NCBI GenBank assembly: GCA_026986235.1
Contig: JALSOY010000222.1
Coordinates: forward strand, 1 to 7,975
Source: Caldifarciminota bacterium
GTDB lineage: Bacteria; Hydrothermota; Hydrothermia; B15-G9; WFZT01
DNA length: 7,975 bases
Direction: 5' to 3'
In this document: piece after piece, positions 6,599 through 7,975 of the stretch
Numbering within the stretch: the first letter of the stretch is position 1
How the letters are laid out: every line of letters begins with the position of its first letter
The notes under the pieces: generated by a model
Database searches by the model: none
What the model saw: only the letters and a program-made list of their open reading frames with translations
What the model was told of the DNA's origin: nothing
Made by a program: the position numbers and the translations under genes

Positions 6599-6781
6599 AT
6601 GGCTTTGAAAAAAGAACTTCTTGAGATCCTTGTGTGCCCGAAATGCAGGGGAGAGCTTGAATACAGGGACAATGTGTTGATCTGCCATAACTGCAGACTC
6701 GTGTATCCGGTGATTGACGACATTCCGGTTTTACTGATCGACAGGGCAATCCCACTTGAGGAATGGGAGAGGGAAAAATGA
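6599..6781 (+). CDS. Trm112-like small zinc-ribbon protein
   Basis: 60-residue protein of the Trm112 / UPF0434 (YcaR-like) family. Two CxxC pairs, CPKC (C13, C16) and CHNC (C29, C32), form a probable structural zinc site. They are followed by the family's YPVIDDIPVLLID segment (about 35-47). In eukaryotes and archaea Trm112 binds and stabilises several class I methyltransferases that modify tRNA, rRNA or release factors; bacterial homologues are short like this one and mostly uncharacterised. Here it shares an operon with a class I methyltransferase and with RF2, so a link to methylation in translation is worth considering (inference only). The start is supported by AGGAGGG four bases upstream. 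Its TGA stop overlaps the next gene's ATG (ATGA, 6778-6781). Full length for the family. Confidence 0.9.
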   Translation: MALKKELLEILVCPKCRGELEYRDNVLICHNCRLVYPVIDDIPVLLIDRAIPLEEWEREK

Positions 6782-7975
6782 CGCTCCTTTTCATTCTGCT
6801 CATCTCTCTCGTACAGATAAATCAAACCGATGGTTTAACGCTGGAGCTCAGGAGCTCTTTTACAGGTTACCCTCTGGAGGGCGACGGGTTTGCGGTGGAT
6901 GAACCCGGCTATCCCCAGATCCCTTTTATCTCGGTTAAAATTGCACTTCCACCGGGGAAGGATGTATCAAGGATCAGCGTTAAACCGGTTTCATCAAAGA
7001 CCTTTTCCGTTCCACCTCCCGATCCCGTACCCTTTTTTGAGAGAGACGGACTCACTCCTGTTTACAAAAAGGGAGGGATCTATGGCGGGTCATCTCTTTT
7101 CCCTGTAAAACTCTGGGAAAATGGTGGCACCGGGATTTTGAGGCACATACGGTACCAGGAGATAAAGGTGTTTCCTTACAGATACGACTTTTCATCCGGT
7201 AAACTTCAGGTCTTCGATAAGATTGAGATCAGATTCGAGTTCAAAAGTTCGAAAGACCAGGACTTCATCCCCTATACCGGTTATGATCCTTTTGAGAAGG
7301 TTTACAGGGAGGAGTTTCCGAACTATGACCCCCGGTTTAAAGTGAGGAGGAAGCCGTCTCCCGCGGTAAACCCTTTTTCAACCGCCCCCATGTGGGTAAA
7401 GATAAAGGTTACAGGATCCGGGATTTACAGGATTACAGGAAGTATGCTGCGAAGTCTCGGTATAACCCTTCCTTTGTCAAGTCGTTCTCTCGTTCTTTAC
7501 AACAGTTCGAGTGATACCCTGAAGGCGTCCCTCAGTGAGGCGGAGGCCGTATTCAGGAAAGTTCCTTTACTCGTCTTTGACGGAGGTGACGGCTCTTTTG
7601 ATACAGGTGACTCCATTTACTTTTACAGCCCAGGGATGAAGAGGTACTTCGTAAAATATGGAGAAATTAAGTACTTTGAGCATCCTTACTCGGATACAAA
7701 TGTTTTCTGGCTTGCAGTTGGATCGAGTGAGTCCCCACTTGTGATGCCAGAGATTACCAGAACTTTCAGAGGGGATACTGTGGAGGCCCTTTATTCTATG
7801 GTCAGGCACGAAGAAAATCTTTTAAATCCTGCGAGGAAGGGTCTCAGATGGGTTGGAAAGATTCTCAGGATGGTGACAGAGCCCGTTGAATACACCTTTA
7901 ATTTCAACACTCCTGATCCTTACAGCACAAGGGCAGACGGTGATGTGGTACTTCTGATTCTCAAAGGAGCTGCCT
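6778..7975 (+). CDS. PorU/gingipain-like (peptidase C25 family) secreted protein, N-terminal part only
   Basis: Open to the right edge; 399 codons are visible. It begins with a hydrophobic export signal (TLLFILLISLVQI). A gingipain-propeptide-like region follows (about 20-190; PGYPQIPFISVKIALPPG is typical). Then comes the beta-rich module found before the catalytic domain in PorU-like and other C25 proteins: MWVKIKVTGSGIYRIT (205 on), LVLYNSSSD, a D/G-rich turn DGGDGSFDTGDSIYFY (268-283) and HPYSDTNVFWLAVG. PorU is the T9SS outer-membrane sortase; related C25 proteins are secreted cysteine peptidases. The catalytic His/Cys domain, if present, would lie beyond the window, so sortase versus peptidase cannot be decided. 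The start at 6778 overlaps the previous stop (ATGA) and follows a GAGAGGG purine tract. An in-frame ATG at 6763 would add MGEGK and give the signal peptide a positive n-region, which it otherwise lacks. Confidence 0.8.
   Translation, partial: MTLLFILLISLVQINQTDGLTLELRSSFTGYPLEGDGFAVDEPGYPQIPFISVKIALPPGKDVSRISVKPVSSKTFSVPPPDPVPFFERDGLTPVYKKGGIYGGSSLFPVKLWENGGTGILRHIRYQEIKVFPYRYDFSSGKLQVFDKIEIRFEFKSSKDQDFIPYTGYDPFEKVYREEFPNYDPRFKVRRKPSPAVNPFSTAPMWVKIKVTGSGIYRITGSMLRSLGITLPLSSRSLVLYNSSSDTLKASLSEAEAVFRKVPLLVFDGGDGSFDTGDSIYFYSPGMKRYFVKYGEIKYFEHPYSDTNVFWLAVGSSESPLVMPEITRTFRGDTVEALYSMVRHEENLLNPARKGLRWVGKILRMVTEPVEYTFNFNTPDPYSTRADGDVVLLILKGAA

Noticed and set aside
5698..6688. Several minus-strand reading frames antisense to endoQ and the Trm112-like gene (up to 170 codons)
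   Set aside because: The plus-strand products carry clear family motifs; the antisense frames have no motif, SD or promoter.
1..7975. CRISPR arrays, tRNA/rRNA genes, insertion sequences or prophage genes
   Set aside because: No regularly spaced repeats, no cloverleaf-like sequences and no transposase or integrase motifs were seen on either strand.

Overview
The window looks like chromosomal DNA from an uncultured, probably thermophilic bacterium of the FCB / candidate-phylum type (candidate division WOR-3 or Hydrothermae-like). This placement is an inference. It rests on a bacterial RF2, a type IX secretion (T9SS/Por) style C-terminal sorting domain, a gingipain/PorU-like (C25 family) precursor, a bacterial endonuclease Q, and Lys/Glu-rich proteins with frequent AGG/AGA arginine codons. 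No RNA gene, transposon, CRISPR array or prophage is visible. Genes fill all but about 104 bp.

Layout. Positions 1-3384, minus strand: one unbroken reading frame of 1,128 codons, still open at the left edge, encoding a secreted multidomain beta-sandwich protein. It has a signal peptide, a DOMON/CBM9-like domain, an extracellular-nuclease-type OB fold, a lamin-tail domain, a MAM/jelly-roll domain, an Ig-like domain and a T9SS sorting domain. Positions 3385-3488: a compact divergent promoter region with a good sigma-70-type promoter for the left gene, a TATAAT box eight bases before the RF2 start codon, and a perfect 8+8 bp palindrome between them. Positions 3489-7975, plus strand: a tight five-gene array, prfB (RF2), a class I SAM methyltransferase, endonuclease Q, a Trm112-like zinc protein, and the N-terminal half of a PorU/C25-like secreted protein cut by the right edge. 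Junctions are 4 nt (with the start proposed here), 1 nt, 9 nt and an ATGA overlap, so the array is very probably one operon.

How the genes fit together. The operon mixes translation termination (RF2), possible methylation (methyltransferase, with a Trm112-type protein that may be its partner), repair of deaminated bases (EndoQ) and cell-surface export (C25/PorU-like). The divergent left gene looks like a substrate of that same export system.

Most notable points: (1) the methyltransferase's conserved N-terminus lies upstream of its first ATG, in a frame with no ATG/GTG/TTG, and points to a rare AUA start behind a strong Shine-Dalgarno. (2) EndoQ ends in QMTLF, a good match to the bacterial beta-clamp-binding pentapeptide and a parallel to PCNA binding by archaeal EndoQ. 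(3) prfB is in one frame but keeps a scar of the classical RF2 +1 frameshift site, one base shorter. (4) Both divergent transcripts appear to have almost no 5' leader and to share a palindromic operator-like element. I see no wholly new multi-gene defence or mobile system here.
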